A DNA stretch of 64,000 nucleotides from Gammaproteobacteria bacterium (GCA_009937445.1 JAACFM010000006.1:1-64000); one strand, 5' to 3'; positions 36,095-46,373 are shown, counted from the stretch's first letter. Numbers and translations are program-made. Notes: generated from the letters alone by a model not told the origin.

Positions 36095-37780
36095 AAAACT
36101 GGAAAGTCCCTGGAGGTCCAGGTTGGCATCAATAACGAGTTGATGAGCCTTCTGCGGATTTCCATAAACGACATTCACGACAAAACGACTGCCGACATCA
36201 TCGGCGTCACTTTCGAGAAGCTGGAAGTATTTTTCTGCTGCAGCAAGGTCGCCCTCCGCGCAGGCCTGTCGCAGCAGCATCATATTGACATTCTGTTCTG
36301 GAAAATCGCTGCGCCGAACAGAGTCAATAAGTGCTCGCGCTTCATCGGTTGCGCCGCCCCAGAGCAATACGCGATGCCCTTGATAGCCTACAAAAGCATG
36401 ATTCGGGAAGCGTTTGACAGCATCACGTGTCATGGCGACCGCCTCCTCCGTCAAACCGGCAAACAGCATGTTATTCAATAGCTGATTTAAGGTCAGGGCG
36501 TCGTCGCTAACAATGCGCTGGATTTGCGGCAAATATTTTTCGGCAGTCGACCTGTCACGCAGAATCGCTGCGGAGCTAACAACCGCGTTCAGACCATCAA
36601 AATCGTAAGGGTGTTCGGCTAAAAGGCGCTCGGCAAAGTTCATGGCGTCGCGATAACGAAGTTCCGCAGAGGCTTTTAGGGCCTGAAACCTCAATTTCAT
36701 GGTTGGATCGCCAGCAAATCGAATTGCCGCGTCTATCGTACGCTCAAAATTTTCCATGACTTCATCGGCGGTGAATTCGCTTGCACCGTACCCAATGTTC
36801 GCAATCCCCAGCTCATCAACCCAATAGAGCGATTGCCGATAATAGGCCTGTGCAAAATTGGGGTCAGTCCTGGTGGCACGCTCATGGCGATCAAGGGCCG
36901 CACGCCAATCTTCGACACTGCCGTCTACACCAAATTTGCCTTCGAGTGCGAGCCCTTCGAGATAGGCCTCATAAGCTGCGACAGACGCGGTCCCTGCCGA
37001 AACCATTTTCTTCAGCGCCGCCGGATCCATAGCGGTCTTGAGTGCGTTCGCAATCTCAAACGCCACGTCTTCCTGAATGGCAATGACGTCTTTCGGCTTG
37101 CGATCGAAAGTTTCCGACCACAGATGGAAGCCGTCGTTCGCACGAATTAGTTGCGCCGTCACGCGCAAACGATCACCGCCGCGGCGAACAGAACCTTCGA
37201 GAATATGGGCGACGCCCAGCGCAGTCGCTATGGCCGAAATATCCTGATTCTGGCCTTTGTACTGAAAGGACGATGTTCGTGACGCGACCAGCAGATCCGG
37301 TGTTCGCGCCAGCGAGTTCAGAATCTCTTCGGTCAGACCATCGGCGAACCATTCCTGCTCCTTGTCTGATGACATGTTTACGAACGGCAAGACCGCGATG
37401 GAGCGATCAACTGCGACGTCGTCGACAGGGATGTCGGTTGCCTTGTTACTCCACATTGAGTAACCGAGAGCGACAACGAGAGCTGCGATGATGACGTAGT
37501 TGAGCGTACGGCCGGTGGAATGTGTAATCGAGTCAGATGCATCAACCTCAGCCGTCTTTTTCACGCCCTCCGGCGTCATTTCAAATGCCCAGGCAAACAG
37601 CAATGCAAAAGGGAGGCCCAAAAGCAGCAGACCAGCGAACGTTTTTCCGACCCAGACGGGCGCCTCGAACATATCAAAAAGAATATCGCCAACCTGCAAT
37701 GCGACCCAACCCAGCACCATGTAGGCAATCCCTACACGCACCACATTGCGGCGTTTCAATTCAGCGAAAAGTTTTCCCAT
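35963..37780 (-). CDS. membrane-anchored TolB-like/TPR protein (B)
   Basis: 605 residues with the same plan as protein A: basic start (ELKRRNVVR), membrane spans at about 15-33, 45-65 and 93-109, and a TolB-like domain starting SIAVLPFVNMSSD with WFADGLTEEILNSLA and HILEGSVRRGGDRLRVTAQL. TPR-like helices follow to the end (HERATRTDPNFAQAYY). This is the more canonical form of the family, whose members often carry an N-terminal cyclase or winged helix; here only the membrane anchor is present. It converges with the damaged TonB receptor gene. The paralogous pair around one receptor may be a sensing unit, which is inference. Confidence 0.82.
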   Translation of the reverse strand: MGKLFAELKRRNVVRVGIAYMVLGWVALQVGDILFDMFEAPVWVGKTFAGLLLLGLPFALLFAWAFEMTPEGVKKTAEVDASDSITHSTGRTLNYVIIAALVVALGYSMWSNKATDIPVDDVAVDRSIAVLPFVNMSSDKEQEWFADGLTEEILNSLARTPDLLVASRTSSFQYKGQNQDISAIATALGVAHILEGSVRRGGDRLRVTAQLIRANDGFHLWSETFDRKPKDVIAIQEDVAFEIANALKTAMDPAALKKMVSAGTASVAAYEAYLEGLALEGKFGVDGSVEDWRAALDRHERATRTDPNFAQAYYRQSLYWVDELGIANIGYGASEFTADEVMENFERTIDAAIRFAGDPTMKLRFQALKASAELRYRDAMNFAERLLAEHPYDFDGLNAVVSSAAILRDRSTAEKYLPQIQRIVSDDALTLNQLLNNMLFAGLTEEAVAMTRDAVKRFPNHAFVGYQGHRVLLWGGATDEARALIDSVRRSDFPEQNVNMMLLRQACAEGDLAAAEKYFQLLESDADDVGSRFVVNVVYGNPQKAHQLVIDANLDLQGLSSFLGYPYFDHTKFPALVAVLEPQGISPISIDGPPYTCKHPATTSP

Positions 37781-37812
37781 CGATCAGACTCCCTGTACCG
37801 CGTCAGACCATA

Positions 37813-38154
37813 TCATTCTTTGGTCTTTTTCTTCTTCTTTTTCCGTGGTTTGGGCTTTGGCAGAGCTTCCTCAGTCGCGCGCACAAGCTTGCTTAACCAT
37901 TCATTGTCGTCTATCTCGTCGCCGACTAGAAAAAAGTTCTTCGCACCTTCGTAGGGCGGCGCTTCGACAACATCACCGATATACAACCTCCCCGCTGCAG
38001 TCGGTTTGATAAACAACTGATTATCACAAATCAGTGCGACGACTTTGTCGTGCGAATACAAGGTGGTGCCGCCAAACATGTGCCGATACCGGACATCGCA
38101 AGCCGGATCGATTTGATCGACCACGTAGTCAATGAACTCAGAATCGTTAGCCAT
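37813..38154 (-). CDS. TfoX/Sxy N-terminal domain protein
   Basis: 113 residues. The core matches the TfoX N-terminal domain (YRHMFGGTTLYSHDKVVALI, LFIKPTAAGR, APPYEGAKNFF). It lacks the C-terminal domain of the competence activator Sxy and instead ends in a Lys/Pro-rich tail (PKPKPRKKKKKK). Stand-alone TfoX-N proteins are widespread, with no established role; competence control should not be assumed. It sits 16 bp upstream of, and in the opposite genomic order to, the esterase gene stop on the same strand, so it may be co-transcribed with that gene. Confidence 0.8.
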   Translation of the reverse strand: MANDSEFIDYVVDQIDPACDVRYRHMFGGTTLYSHDKVVALICDNQLFIKPTAAGRLYIGDVVEAPPYEGAKNFFLVGDEIDDNEWLSKLVRATEEALPKPKPRKKKKKKTKE

Positions 38155-38170
38155 CGAAAATCCCTGTCCG

Positions 38171-39919
38171 TCACTCGAACCAGTTGATCAAAGTTGCATT
38201 ATCAGGAGCCGTTTTCTTGAGTCGCTCCGTTATCTTCGGCAGGTACATGGTGTTGTAACGCAAACGCGAAATGTGATTGCCATTTTCCTGGTCACCGTTC
38301 CAGCAGTGCTCGGCGCGATCACCGTAATCAACTTCTCCACCGTAGTAAGGTTCGGTGGTGCTTTCCAGAAACTCCTCGGCGAGGTAAACCGCGTTATTCA
38401 AATAGTAGTTGTCCATGTCGCCGACATAGATATTGAGTTTGCCTTCCAGCTTCGGACCAAGCGTTTCCCAATCACGCTTTAGGATATGCGTCAGGTCAAA
38501 ATTCTCTTTCCAGTACTTTGCCACCTCGTGGTCAATTGCGCCTGTCTCCTTGTCCCAGAGGCGAACCGGATAACCGTCCTCACCCATCGGTGAATAGGTT
38601 GCTTCCCAAATATCGTATTGCTGACCGGAGCGAGATTTATCGCCCAACACCGCTTCGAGCCGGTTGTACTGGTACTGGCTGGAATGAACATTGCCAAAAG
38701 TGTCCCGATGGGCCGGGCGCGGCAGCTTCTGAAACTCGCTGTCGTACCAATAGGCATTCTGGTCTGCGTAGATGTCGATCGTCATGTAGGCACGGAAGTC
38801 GATCGGATCCGGACAGCCGATGAATGCACCGTTGTACTCATCCGGATAGAACACCTGCACCGCCATCGCTTCCCAGCCGCCGGTGGAACCACCGTAAGTA
38901 AATCTGGCCCAGCCCTCACCGATGCCGCGAAATTTTTCCTCGATGTAGGGAATCAACTCGTAGGTCAGCGCATCACCGTACGGTCCCTGGCTGGCGGAGT
39001 TCACGGCATAGGAGTCGTCGTAGTACGGCGTAGGATGCTGAATTTCGATCACGATGAAGCGAGGGAAGTCATCACTCGTCCATTGCTTGTAGAAGTCGTG
39101 AGCTTCCTGCTGCTGAATAATGTTATATCCCTCGACATCGAATCGAGCGCTGTATTCCGGTTCAAGATCCGGATCCGGCGGCGCGGGTCGGAAGTCGCCG
39201 AAATCGGCCGGAAAATGCCCATGGAAAATCATCAGCGGATAGCGTGCGTCGGGATTTTCATCAAAACCCTCAGGCAACAGGATATGTGCGCCCACGAACA
39301 TGTCCTCGCCCCAGAACTCCGACAACAGGTCGCTGCGCATGCGTATGTGCTTAATATATTGGGTATCGGCCGGCGGCTCGATGGGCGCGATCACCTGGTC
39401 GAGTACGACTTCTACAGGATCTGAATTCCCCGCGATAATGTCGATCTCCACCGGCGTGGAGTAGAAGTTGCCCGGCTTGGACTTCCATTGTTGCCCTTCA
39501 CCCTGATCGGGAGGCAAGCTCACTGTGACGCCGTTCGAAAGATTGAAATCCTTGTATCGATTCAGCAACGCCTGAACGTAATATTTGCCGGGTGGTACTG
39601 CAGACAAATCCGAGAGCGGAAAACCGATTGCGGTTTTGTCGACCAGCACTTCTCCACCCGCTTGCCAGTTTGAGACATTCATGCCAAAGATCAATTGAGT
39701 GTCGGCAGAATTAGCGATTCTGAAACGCGGCTCGGCGGAGTCCCCTTTCGCGAGCATTAACAGTAAACGACCATCCTGCTGCTCGTCCGTCAGCTGCTCA
39801 TCAAAACGAACACTGAAACGCGGGCCGTTATCGGCAACTGGCGCCTGCTCCGGAACGCAGGCAGAAAACGAAATTCCGATACAGGCAATGATGATTGGAA
39901 GAGGCCAGTGTCGGGACAT
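38171..39919 (-). CDS. esterase-like alpha/beta-hydrolase lipoprotein
   Basis: About 582 residues from the ATG at 39919. The signal ends SFSAC, a likely lipobox with Cys21. A beta-rich N-terminal region of about 200 residues precedes an alpha/beta-hydrolase of the esterase D/enterochelin-esterase type: PLMIFHGHFP, the nucleophile elbow YGGSTGGWEAMA, GDMDNYYLNNAVY (possible catalytic Asp) and a late His in HCWNGDQENGNHISRL. It is probably periplasmic or outer-membrane attached and cleaves an ester or peptide; the substrate is unknown. The open frame extends upstream, but that would bury the signal peptide. It is divergent from mnmA. Confidence 0.8.
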   Translation of the reverse strand: MSRHWPLPIIIACIGISFSACVPEQAPVADNGPRFSVRFDEQLTDEQQDGRLLLMLAKGDSAEPRFRIANSADTQLIFGMNVSNWQAGGEVLVDKTAIGFPLSDLSAVPPGKYYVQALLNRYKDFNLSNGVTVSLPPDQGEGQQWKSKPGNFYSTPVEIDIIAGNSDPVEVVLDQVIAPIEPPADTQYIKHIRMRSDLLSEFWGEDMFVGAHILLPEGFDENPDARYPLMIFHGHFPADFGDFRPAPPDPDLEPEYSARFDVEGYNIIQQQEAHDFYKQWTSDDFPRFIVIEIQHPTPYYDDSYAVNSASQGPYGDALTYELIPYIEEKFRGIGEGWARFTYGGSTGGWEAMAVQVFYPDEYNGAFIGCPDPIDFRAYMTIDIYADQNAYWYDSEFQKLPRPAHRDTFGNVHSSQYQYNRLEAVLGDKSRSGQQYDIWEATYSPMGEDGYPVRLWDKETGAIDHEVAKYWKENFDLTHILKRDWETLGPKLEGKLNIYVGDMDNYYLNNAVYLAEEFLESTTEPYYGGEVDYGDRAEHCWNGDQENGNHISRLRYNTMYLPKITERLKKTAPDNATLINWFE

Positions 39920-39991
39920 ATCGGTTCTCAGCTCAGACTTGTTGGACCGCAAGCATACCAGCTGGCAACACAGTGGTAATATGCGCCGCTT

Positions 39992-41098
39992 ATGGTGACG
40001 TCCTTTGAAAATCGGGTAGCAGGCAAACGAGTCATCCTGGGTCTGTCCGGGGGGGTCGACTCCGCTGTGGCCGCTGTACTCTTGCAGCAGGCTGGCGCTG
40101 AAGTCCATGCGTTGCACATGACCAACTGGGAGGATGACGACGGCTATTGTACGGCTGCCGATGATTTGCAGGATGCCCGCAATGTCTGTGAACAGCTCGG
40201 CATTCCCCTGCACCACGTGAACTTTTCGAGACAGTATCGCGATCAGGTTTTTGAGTATTTCCTGGACGAGTATCGAGCCGGACGCACACCGAATCCGGAC
40301 GTTCTTTGCAACCGGGAGATCAAGTTCGGTGTCTTTCGTGACTACGCCAGGCGACTCGGCGGCGATTTACTGGCGACCGGACACTACGCTCAGTCTGGCA
40401 GCGTCGCTGGGCACGGTGCTCTGTTCAAAGGAGCAGACCCCGGCAAGGACCAGAGTTACTTCCTGCACGCCGTCAGTGCCGAGGCCCTGGCAGAAACCGT
40501 GTTTCCACTGGGTAACCTGCAGAAAGGCGACGTCCGTGCGATCGCCCGGGACGCAGGCCTTTCGATTCATGACAAGAAAGACAGCACTGGGATTTGCTTC
40601 ATCGGTGAACGGCCGTTTCGCGAGTTCCTGGCCACCTACCTGCCAGCCAAACCCGGACCGATGCGGACGCCGGGCGGCGAGATCATGGGCACCCATCAGG
40701 GCCTCATGTATCACACACTTGGGCAACGAAAGGGCCTGCAGATCGGCGGCAGGAACGATCGCGGCGAGGAGCCCTGGTATGTCGTTGGCAAACATCTGGA
40801 AGACAATGCGCTGATCGTCGCACAAGGGGAACACGAGATGCTGTTCAGTGACTGGCTGATCGCAACGGACGCGAGCTGGATCGGTTCGGCGCCCGCAGGC
40901 CTCGACGACGGCCTGCGTTGCCGAGCCAAGGTTCGCTACCGCCAGGCCGATCAGGATTGCGTCGTGACGGCACTGGATGCTGGCAAAGTCGAGGTTCGCT
41001 TTGATGCGCGTCAAAAAGCGGTAGCACCCGGTCAATTTGTTGTTTTCTACAACGAAAATCGCTGCCTGGGTGGCGCTGTGATACATCAAATAGGGTAA
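39992..41098 (+). CDS. mnmA: tRNA-specific 2-thiouridylase
   Basis: 368 residues. It adds sulphur at C2 of U34 in tRNA-Lys, Glu and Gln, using ATP and persulfide from the Tus relay. Visible: the PP-loop LGLSGGVDSAVAA, TNWEDDDGYC, nucleophilic Cys in NPDVLCNREIKFG, the second catalytic Cys in STGICFIGERPF, and the C-terminal YHTLGQRKGLQIGG. The start lies in a 72-bp divergent gap with the esterase. In E. coli its neighbours are nudJ and hflD-purB; here hflD is not seen. Confidence 0.96.
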   Translation: MVTSFENRVAGKRVILGLSGGVDSAVAAVLLQQAGAEVHALHMTNWEDDDGYCTAADDLQDARNVCEQLGIPLHHVNFSRQYRDQVFEYFLDEYRAGRTPNPDVLCNREIKFGVFRDYARRLGGDLLATGHYAQSGSVAGHGALFKGADPGKDQSYFLHAVSAEALAETVFPLGNLQKGDVRAIARDAGLSIHDKKDSTGICFIGERPFREFLATYLPAKPGPMRTPGGEIMGTHQGLMYHTLGQRKGLQIGGRNDRGEEPWYVVGKHLEDNALIVAQGEHEMLFSDWLIATDASWIGSAPAGLDDGLRCRAKVRYRQADQDCVVTALDAGKVEVRFDARQKAVAPGQFVVFYNENRCLGGAVIHQIG

Positions 41099-41119
41099 GC
41101 AGGCACTACGACCTTTCGC

Positions 41120-41125
41120 TATAAT
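41120..41125 (+). promoter_or_regulatory. candidate -10 element for acnA
   Basis: A perfect TATAAT in the 83-bp mnmA-acnA gap would give a leader of about 50 bases. The -35 region (around AAGCAG) is poor, so an activator or another start is possible. Confidence 0.45.
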
Positions 41126-41181
41126 GCGACCCCCTGCGGCCGTCTGGCTGCTTTGTACAACCCGAATTCCGGAGAGACAAC

Positions 41182-43845
41182 ATGACGGACAGCTTTGGCG
41201 CACGCGGAGCGCTTCAAGTCGATGGCAATGAATTTGAGATTTATCGCCTTGACGCTGTAAAAGAAGGTCACGTAGACCGACTGCCTTATTCCCTCAAAGT
41301 CCTGCTTGAAAACCTGCTGCGCCACGAAGACGGACGTGATGTCACGCGTGCCGACATCCTCGCACTGGCAAACTGGGACCCAAAAGCGGCTCCGAGCACA
41401 GAAATTTCATTTACCCCGGCACGCGTCATATTGCAGGACTTCACCGGTGTACCCGCCGTGGTCGACCTCGCCGCTATGCGGGATGCCGTCGTTAAGCTCG
41501 GTGGCTCGGCAGCAGACATCAATCCTTTGTCGCCTGCCGAACTGGTCATCGATCACTCTGTCCAGGTTGACAACTACGGTGCAGCGAATGCACTGGATTT
41601 GAATAACAAGATCGAGTTTCAGCGCAACAAAGAACGTTACTCCTTCCTGCGCTGGGGCCAGTCCGCCTTTGAGAACTTCCGCGTAGTGCCACCCAACACC
41701 GGTATCGTCCATCAGGTGAACCTCGAATATCTCAGTCGCGTCGTTTTCGACGCTGACAAGAACGGTACACGCTCGGCCTACCCCGACACGGTTGTCGGTA
41801 CAGACTCGCACACGACCATGATTAACGGTCTGGGTATTCTCGGCTGGGGTGTTGGCGGCATCGAGGCGGAGGCCGCGATGCTCGGCCAGCCCATCACGAT
41901 GCTGATCCCGAATGTTATCGGCTTCAAACTGACCGGCAAACTCAGAGAAGGCACGACCGCAACCGATCTGGTCCTGACGGTTACAGAAATGCTTCGCAAC
42001 AAGGGTGTTGTAGGCAAGTTCGTCGAATTTTTCGGCGATGGCCTCGCTCATATGCCGCTGGCTGATCGTGCAACCCTTGGCAATATGTCACCGGAATTTG
42101 GCTCCACCTGCGGTATCTTCCCGATCGATGGCGAAACCATCCGTTATCTAGAGCTTTCCGGCCGCGATGCAGAGCAATGCGCCCTGATTGAAGCCTATGC
42201 CAAAGAACAAGGCATGTGGCGTCACGATGGCCAGCCAGACGCACTGTACAGCGACACGCTGGAACTCGACATGGGCGACGTCGTGCCAAGTATCGCCGGA
42301 CCCAAACGTCCGCAAGACCGCATCGCACTCACGGCTGCCGCTGAGTCCTACGCCCGCATTCTCGAATCGACCATTGCTGATCGGCCAAAAGGCGGCAGCG
42401 GTATTGCCAACATCAACGGCAACGACGCCGAGATACGTGACGGCGCTATCCTGATTGCGGCCATTACGAGCTGTACGAATACATCAAATCCGGCCGTCAT
42501 GCTGGCAGCCGGCCTGGTCGCAAAGAAAGCCGCCGCCAAAGGCCTCAAGGCGAAGCCCTGGGTCAAAACCAGCCTCGCGCCGGGTTCCAGAGTCGTAACA
42601 GATTATCTCAAGAAGTCGGGATTGCTTGACGATCTCGGTGCGGTTGGTTTCTACAACGTTGGTTACGGTTGTACGACCTGCATCGGTAACTCCGGTCCAC
42701 TGCTGCCTGAAATCGCCGCCGCTGTTCAGGACAACGATATCGTAGGCACCAGCGTGCTGTCCGGTAACAGAAACTTTGAAGGCCGCATCCACGCGCTGGT
42801 ACAGCACAACTTCCTCGCATCGCCACCGCTGGTTGTTGCCTACGCCCTCGCCGGCAATATGGACGTCGATCTATTCAACGACTCCCTCGGCGACGACCAG
42901 GATGGTAATCCTGTTTACATGAAGGACATTTGGCCAACGCAGGCCGAGGTTCAGGACGCTGTGGTCAACAACATCGACTCCGAGATGTTCAAGTCGAGCT
43001 ACAGCAGCGTATTTGAAGGTGATGCCAACTGGAAGGGAATCGACTCTCCGGAAGGCGAGATCTACACCTGGGACGCCGATTCAACGTACGTCAAGAATCC
43101 GCCGTACTTCGAGGGAATGTCCAAGGACACGACTGCAGTAAGCAACATCGAAGGCGCTCGTGCGCTGGCGTTGCTGGGTGATTCGGTAACCACCGACCAC
43201 ATCTCCCCTGCCGGCGGAATCGCCGCAGACAGCCCGGCTGCCGAGTACCTCAAGGCACAAGGCGTTAAGCCGTCTGACTTCAACTCCTACGGTTCACGCC
43301 GCGGCAACCACGAAGTCATGATGCGCGGCACGTTCGCGAATATTCGTCTGCGAAATCTGCTGGCTCCCGGCACCGAAGGTGGCTGGACCTGTCATCAGCC
43401 AAGTGGCGAACAGATGTCGATTTTTGATGCGTCCGTAAAGTACCGCGAAGAAGGCACACCGCTGGTCGTTATCGCGGGCAGTGAGTACGGTACCGGGTCA
43501 TCCCGTGACTGGGCCGCAAAAGGCACCGTTCTTCTCGGCGTTAAAGCCGTGATCGCCAAGAGTTTTGAACGCATCCACCGCTCGAACCTGATCGGCATGG
43601 GCGTTTTGCCTCTGCAGTTCCTGGATGGGCAAGATGCAACGTCGCTCGGCCTCACCGGCATGGAAACGTTCGGTATCAGCGGTCAAACCGATGCCAACGC
43701 CAAAACGGTAACGGTTACGGCAACACCTGAGAACGGTGTCACCGTCACGTTTGAGGCGCAGGTTCGCATCGACACGCCGAAAGAGCGTGACTACTACGAG
43801 AACGGCGGCATCCTGCACTACGTATTGCGTCAACTCGCCGCATAA
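41182..43845 (+). CDS. acnA: aconitate hydratase A
   Basis: 887 residues, the length of AcnA/IRP1-type aconitases. It isomerises citrate to isocitrate. The [4Fe-4S] ligands are in [12 protein letters not shown] and [14 protein letters not shown]. Also present are [39 protein letters not shown] and the swivel-domain motif [22 protein letters not shown] lies just ahead of the ATG. It joins icd and fumC as the third TCA-cycle gene in this window. The sirtuin gene follows after 1 bp. Confidence 0.97.
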   Translation: MTDSFGARGALQVDGNEFEIYRLDAVKEGHVDRLPYSLKVLLENLLRHEDGRDVTRADILALANWDPKAAPSTEISFTPARVILQDFTGVPAVVDLAAMRDAVVKLGGSAADINPLSPAELVIDHSVQVDNYGAANALDLNNKIEFQRNKERYSFLRWGQSAFENFRVVPPNTGIVHQVNLEYLSRVVFDADKNGTRSAYPDTVVGTDSHTTMINGLGILGWGVGGIEAEAAMLGQPITMLIPNVIGFKLTGKLREGTTATDLVLTVTEMLRNKGVVGKFVEFFGDGLAHMPLADRATLGNMSPEFGSTCGIFPIDGETIRYLELSGRDAEQCALIEAYAKEQGMWRHDGQPDALYSDTLELDMGDVVPSIAGPKRPQDRIALTAAAESYARILESTIADRPKGGSGIANINGNDAEIRDGAILIAAITSCTNTSNPAVMLAAGLVAKKAAAKGLKAKPWVKTSLAPGSRVVTDYLKKSGLLDDLGAVGFYNVGYGCTTCIGNSGPLLPEIAAAVQDNDIVGTSVLSGNRNFEGRIHALVQHNFLASPPLVVAYALAGNMDVDLFNDSLGDDQDGNPVYMKDIWPTQAEVQDAVVNNIDSEMFKSSYSSVFEGDANWKGIDSPEGEIYTWDADSTYVKNPPYFEGMSKDTTAVSNIEGARALALLGDSVTTDHISPAGGIAADSPAAEYLKAQGVKPSDFNSYGSRRGNHEVMMRGTFANIRLRNLLAPGTEGGWTCHQPSGEQMSIFDASVKYREEGTPLVVIAGSEYGTGSSRDWAAKGTVLLGVKAVIAKSFERIHRSNLIGMGVLPLQFLDGQDATSLGLTGMETFGISGQTDANAKTVTVTATPENGVTVTFEAQVRIDTPKERDYYENGGILHYVLRQLAA

Positions 43846-43846
43846 C

Positions 43847-44587
43847 ATGGCCAGAACACGTGACATCCCGGACGCGCTGATCACGGCGCTTCGGGATGCC
43901 CGTCACGTATGTATCCTGACTGGTGCCGGTGTGTCGGCCGAAAGCGGTGTTCCGACATTTCGGGACGCCCAGGAAGGTCTCTGGGCAAACTACGATGCTC
44001 AGGCGCTTGCAACCCCCGAAGCATTTCTGGCTGACCCGGCCCTGGTCTGGCGCTGGTATCGATGGCGTCGTGATCTGGTTTCCGAAGCCATGCCAAACCC
44101 CGGCCATTATTCGATCGCCAAACTGGCGGGGCTGCTACCACGCGTAACGCTAATCACGCAAAACGTCGACAGCCTGCATCAACGCGCCGGCAGTACCGGT
44201 GTTATTGAGTTTCACGGTAATCTTTTCGATGACCGCTGCGCCTCCTGCGACACACCCACCACCGCGGACGACACTGTTGATATCCCGGTTTGTCCTGACT
44301 GTGGCGGTAACCTTCGACCGGGCGTCGTCTGGTTCGGCGAGGGTATTCCGGAGGCCGCTCTGCGCAACTCCAGCGCGGCCGCCGTCAGCTGCGATGTCTT
44401 TCTTTCGGTTGGCACTTCGTCAACCGTATACCCCGCCGCTGGCCTTGCTGATCTCGCAAGAGACAATGCCGCAACGATAGTCGAAATAAACCCGAATCCG
44501 ACAATGCACGCTGGCAGTTTTGATTTCGTCATCGCTGGAAAATCCGGGGTCGTGTTTCCGGAACTGATAGAATTGCTGGACGTCTAA
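43847..44587 (+). CDS. cobB: NAD-dependent protein deacylase, sirtuin class III
   Basis: 246 residues from the ATG that follows the acnA stop by one base; a longer frame exists upstream but overlaps acnA. It removes acyl groups from lysine, using NAD. The Rossmann motif GAGVSAESGVPTFRD, TQNVDSLHQRAG with catalytic His123 in EFHG, and four zinc cysteines (131, 134, 149, 152) are present. Tyr71 and Arg74 (YRWRR) form the Y-x-x-R signature of desuccinylase/demalonylase-type class III sirtuins. Coupling with acnA is notable because TCA enzymes are common targets of lysine acylation. Confidence 0.94.
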   Translation: MARTRDIPDALITALRDARHVCILTGAGVSAESGVPTFRDAQEGLWANYDAQALATPEAFLADPALVWRWYRWRRDLVSEAMPNPGHYSIAKLAGLLPRVTLITQNVDSLHQRAGSTGVIEFHGNLFDDRCASCDTPTTADDTVDIPVCPDCGGNLRPGVVWFGEGIPEAALRNSSAAAVSCDVFLSVGTSSTVYPAAGLADLARDNAATIVEINPNPTMHAGSFDFVIAGKSGVVFPELIELLDV

Positions 44588-44613
44588 CGGGAAGACACCA
44601 TTTGGAGCGAGCA

Positions 44614-45612
44614 GTGAAAGAGCGATCCGCGCAAAACATATTATCGACAAATCGCAGGGTCAAGGTTGCCCTGTGGTCTACGGGTGCGGTGTTGTTGGTT
44701 TTTATTGTTCTGGGCATCTATTTTTCTCGCGAGCCCGATATTTTCTGGATCAATCACTCCGCCGATCCCGAGTCCGCCGTTGTCGGAGTACCGACGACCG
44801 ACACGTTGATTCGCGTCGCGGAAACTCTTCTCGATAAACCGGGTGGATACCTGACCAACGACAAGATGCCGCCAAGCGTGTTTCTGGACAATATCCCGAG
44901 CTGGGAACTGGGCGTTCTAAATCAGGTACGTGATCTGGGCAGAGTCATGCGCGATGACTACACACGCAGTCAATCGCAATCCAAAGAGGATGCAGACGTT
45001 GCCAAAGGCGCGCCGCAGTTCTTTTTCAATAATGATTCCTGGATATTTCCGGCAACCGAGTCTGAATACCGGGATGGCATAGAGGCATTTATAGATTACC
45101 GTCAACGTCTTATAGACGGTGATCCGGATACACAGTTTTACGCGCGAGCCGATAATCTCCGGGAATGGTTGTCGCAGGTCGAAAAGCGTCTGGGCAGTCT
45201 GACCCGCAGACTTGGCAATAGTGTTGTCGAAAACAGAATTAATGATGATCTGGCTGGCGACGCAGCTGCTGAGGCGTCTGGCAGCCAGCCAGACACCTTC
45301 AACGTTCGAACCGGCTGGTTTAAGGTCGACAATATCTTCTTCGAAGCTCGGGGCACCGCCTGGGCCTTGGTACATTTTTTCCGCGCGGCCGAATTTGATT
45401 TTGCTCACGTACTGGCCGACAAGAACGCTGAGGCCAGCGTGCGTCAGATCATTCGCGAGCTTGAGGCAAGCCTCGAGGGCCTGTCGTCGCCCATGATCCT
45501 GAATGGCGGTGGCTATGGATTGTTTGCGAATCACTCACTGGTCATGGCGAATTACCTTGCCAGGGCCAACGCATCGGTGATCAATCTTCGCGAACTGCTC
45601 GATCAGGGCTAG
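44614..45612 (+). CDS. DUF2333 family membrane protein
   Basis: About 332 residues from GTG, chosen because GGAG lies 6 bases upstream; a TTG four codons earlier is possible. One membrane span near the N-terminus (about 20-42) is followed by a long domain typical of DUF2333, with PGGYLTNDKMPPSVFLDN, WELGVLNQVRDLGR and NGGGYGLFANHSLVMANY. The family is conserved in gammaproteobacteria and its role is unknown. It follows cobB by 26 bp and ends overlapping the convergent permease gene by 4 bp. Confidence 0.88.
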   Translation: MKERSAQNILSTNRRVKVALWSTGAVLLVFIVLGIYFSREPDIFWINHSADPESAVVGVPTTDTLIRVAETLLDKPGGYLTNDKMPPSVFLDNIPSWELGVLNQVRDLGRVMRDDYTRSQSQSKEDADVAKGAPQFFFNNDSWIFPATESEYRDGIEAFIDYRQRLIDGDPDTQFYARADNLREWLSQVEKRLGSLTRRLGNSVVENRINDDLAGDAAAEASGSQPDTFNVRTGWFKVDNIFFEARGTAWALVHFFRAAEFDFAHVLADKNAEASVRQIIRELEASLEGLSSPMILNGGGYGLFANHSLVMANYLARANASVINLRELLDQG

Positions 45613-46373
45613 TTCGTCTGACGCTTGTCCGAAATGACCAGGCCCACCACGACCGCCACGGCAGCCATGCTCCAGACGATGACCGCGCCTGTCGGCAAGT
45701 CCAGTACAAAGGACAGCAGGATACCAATCAGATAAGACACAGCCCCAACTACGTAACCTGCAAGCAGGCGATTGCCGCGACGAATTCCAGTCGTCGCCAG
45801 CGCCGGGATGATGAGGCTGGCAAATACGAGATAAATACCAACGATTTGCACCGAGGCAGTTACAACGACAGCGAACGCGAGATAGAACGTCAGTGCACCG
45901 AAACGCGGACGCAGCAGAAACCATACCGCAAGAACAATGCCGTAAAGGACAGCAACCGGCCAGATGGTTGACCAGGTCGTCCAGAGAATTTGCCCGACCA
46001 GGAGTTCTTTGAGATGTTCACTGCCGTGCGGATTCCCAGCAAGCAACAAGATGCCTCCGGTCGCGGCAAGAATAAAGAGGATGCCGATCAGTGGCTCCTG
46101 AATCCTTGGCCAACGCTTTTCGGTCCAGTTGAGCCCGATTGCTGCCGCCAATGCCGCACTAACAGCCGCCACTTGCACCTCCAGACCGTTCGGATCCCAA
46201 TCCATCGCATGGGCGGCGATCACCCCTAGCCCCGCGACCTGGGCAATGGCCAGATCGATGAAAATGATGCCTCGCTTCAGAACTTCCTGGCCAAGCGGAA
46301 CATGCGTACTCAGTACAACCAGACCGGCGACGAATGCCGGCCCGATAATCGTCCAGTCGACCAGTTCAATCAC
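45609..46373 (-). CDS. metal (zinc-type) ABC transporter permease
   Basis: 254 residues with about seven to eight membrane spans, of the ZnuB/TroC (ABC-3) family. HVPLGQEVLKRGIIFIDLAI near the start and VQIVGIYLVFASLIIPALA in the middle are typical. Its ATG overlaps the stop of the substrate-binding gene by 4 bp, so the two are coupled. No ATPase gene is found next to it, which is unusual: the domain must be supplied from elsewhere, or the system works otherwise. Confidence 0.88.
   Translation of the reverse strand: MIELVDWTIIGPAFVAGLVVLSTHVPLGQEVLKRGIIFIDLAIAQVAGLGVIAAHAMDWDPNGLEVQVAAVSAALAAAIGLNWTEKRWPRIQEPLIGILFILAATGGILLLAGNPHGSEHLKELLVGQILWTTWSTIWPVAVLYGIVLAVWFLLRPRFGALTFYLAFAVVVTASVQIVGIYLVFASLIIPALATTGIRRGNRLLAGYVVGAVSYLIGILLSFVLDLPTGAVIVWSMAAVAVVVGLVISDKRQTN

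Noticed and set aside
31637-37780. Adenylate cyclase activity for the TolB-like/TPR proteins
   Set aside because: Similar proteins are often labelled so, but neither has a class III cyclase domain; only membrane, TolB-like and TPR parts are seen.
37813-37860. Lys-run in the TfoX-like gene as a phase-variable tract
   Set aside because: The tract is a mix of short T and TTC runs, none long enough to suggest frequent slippage.
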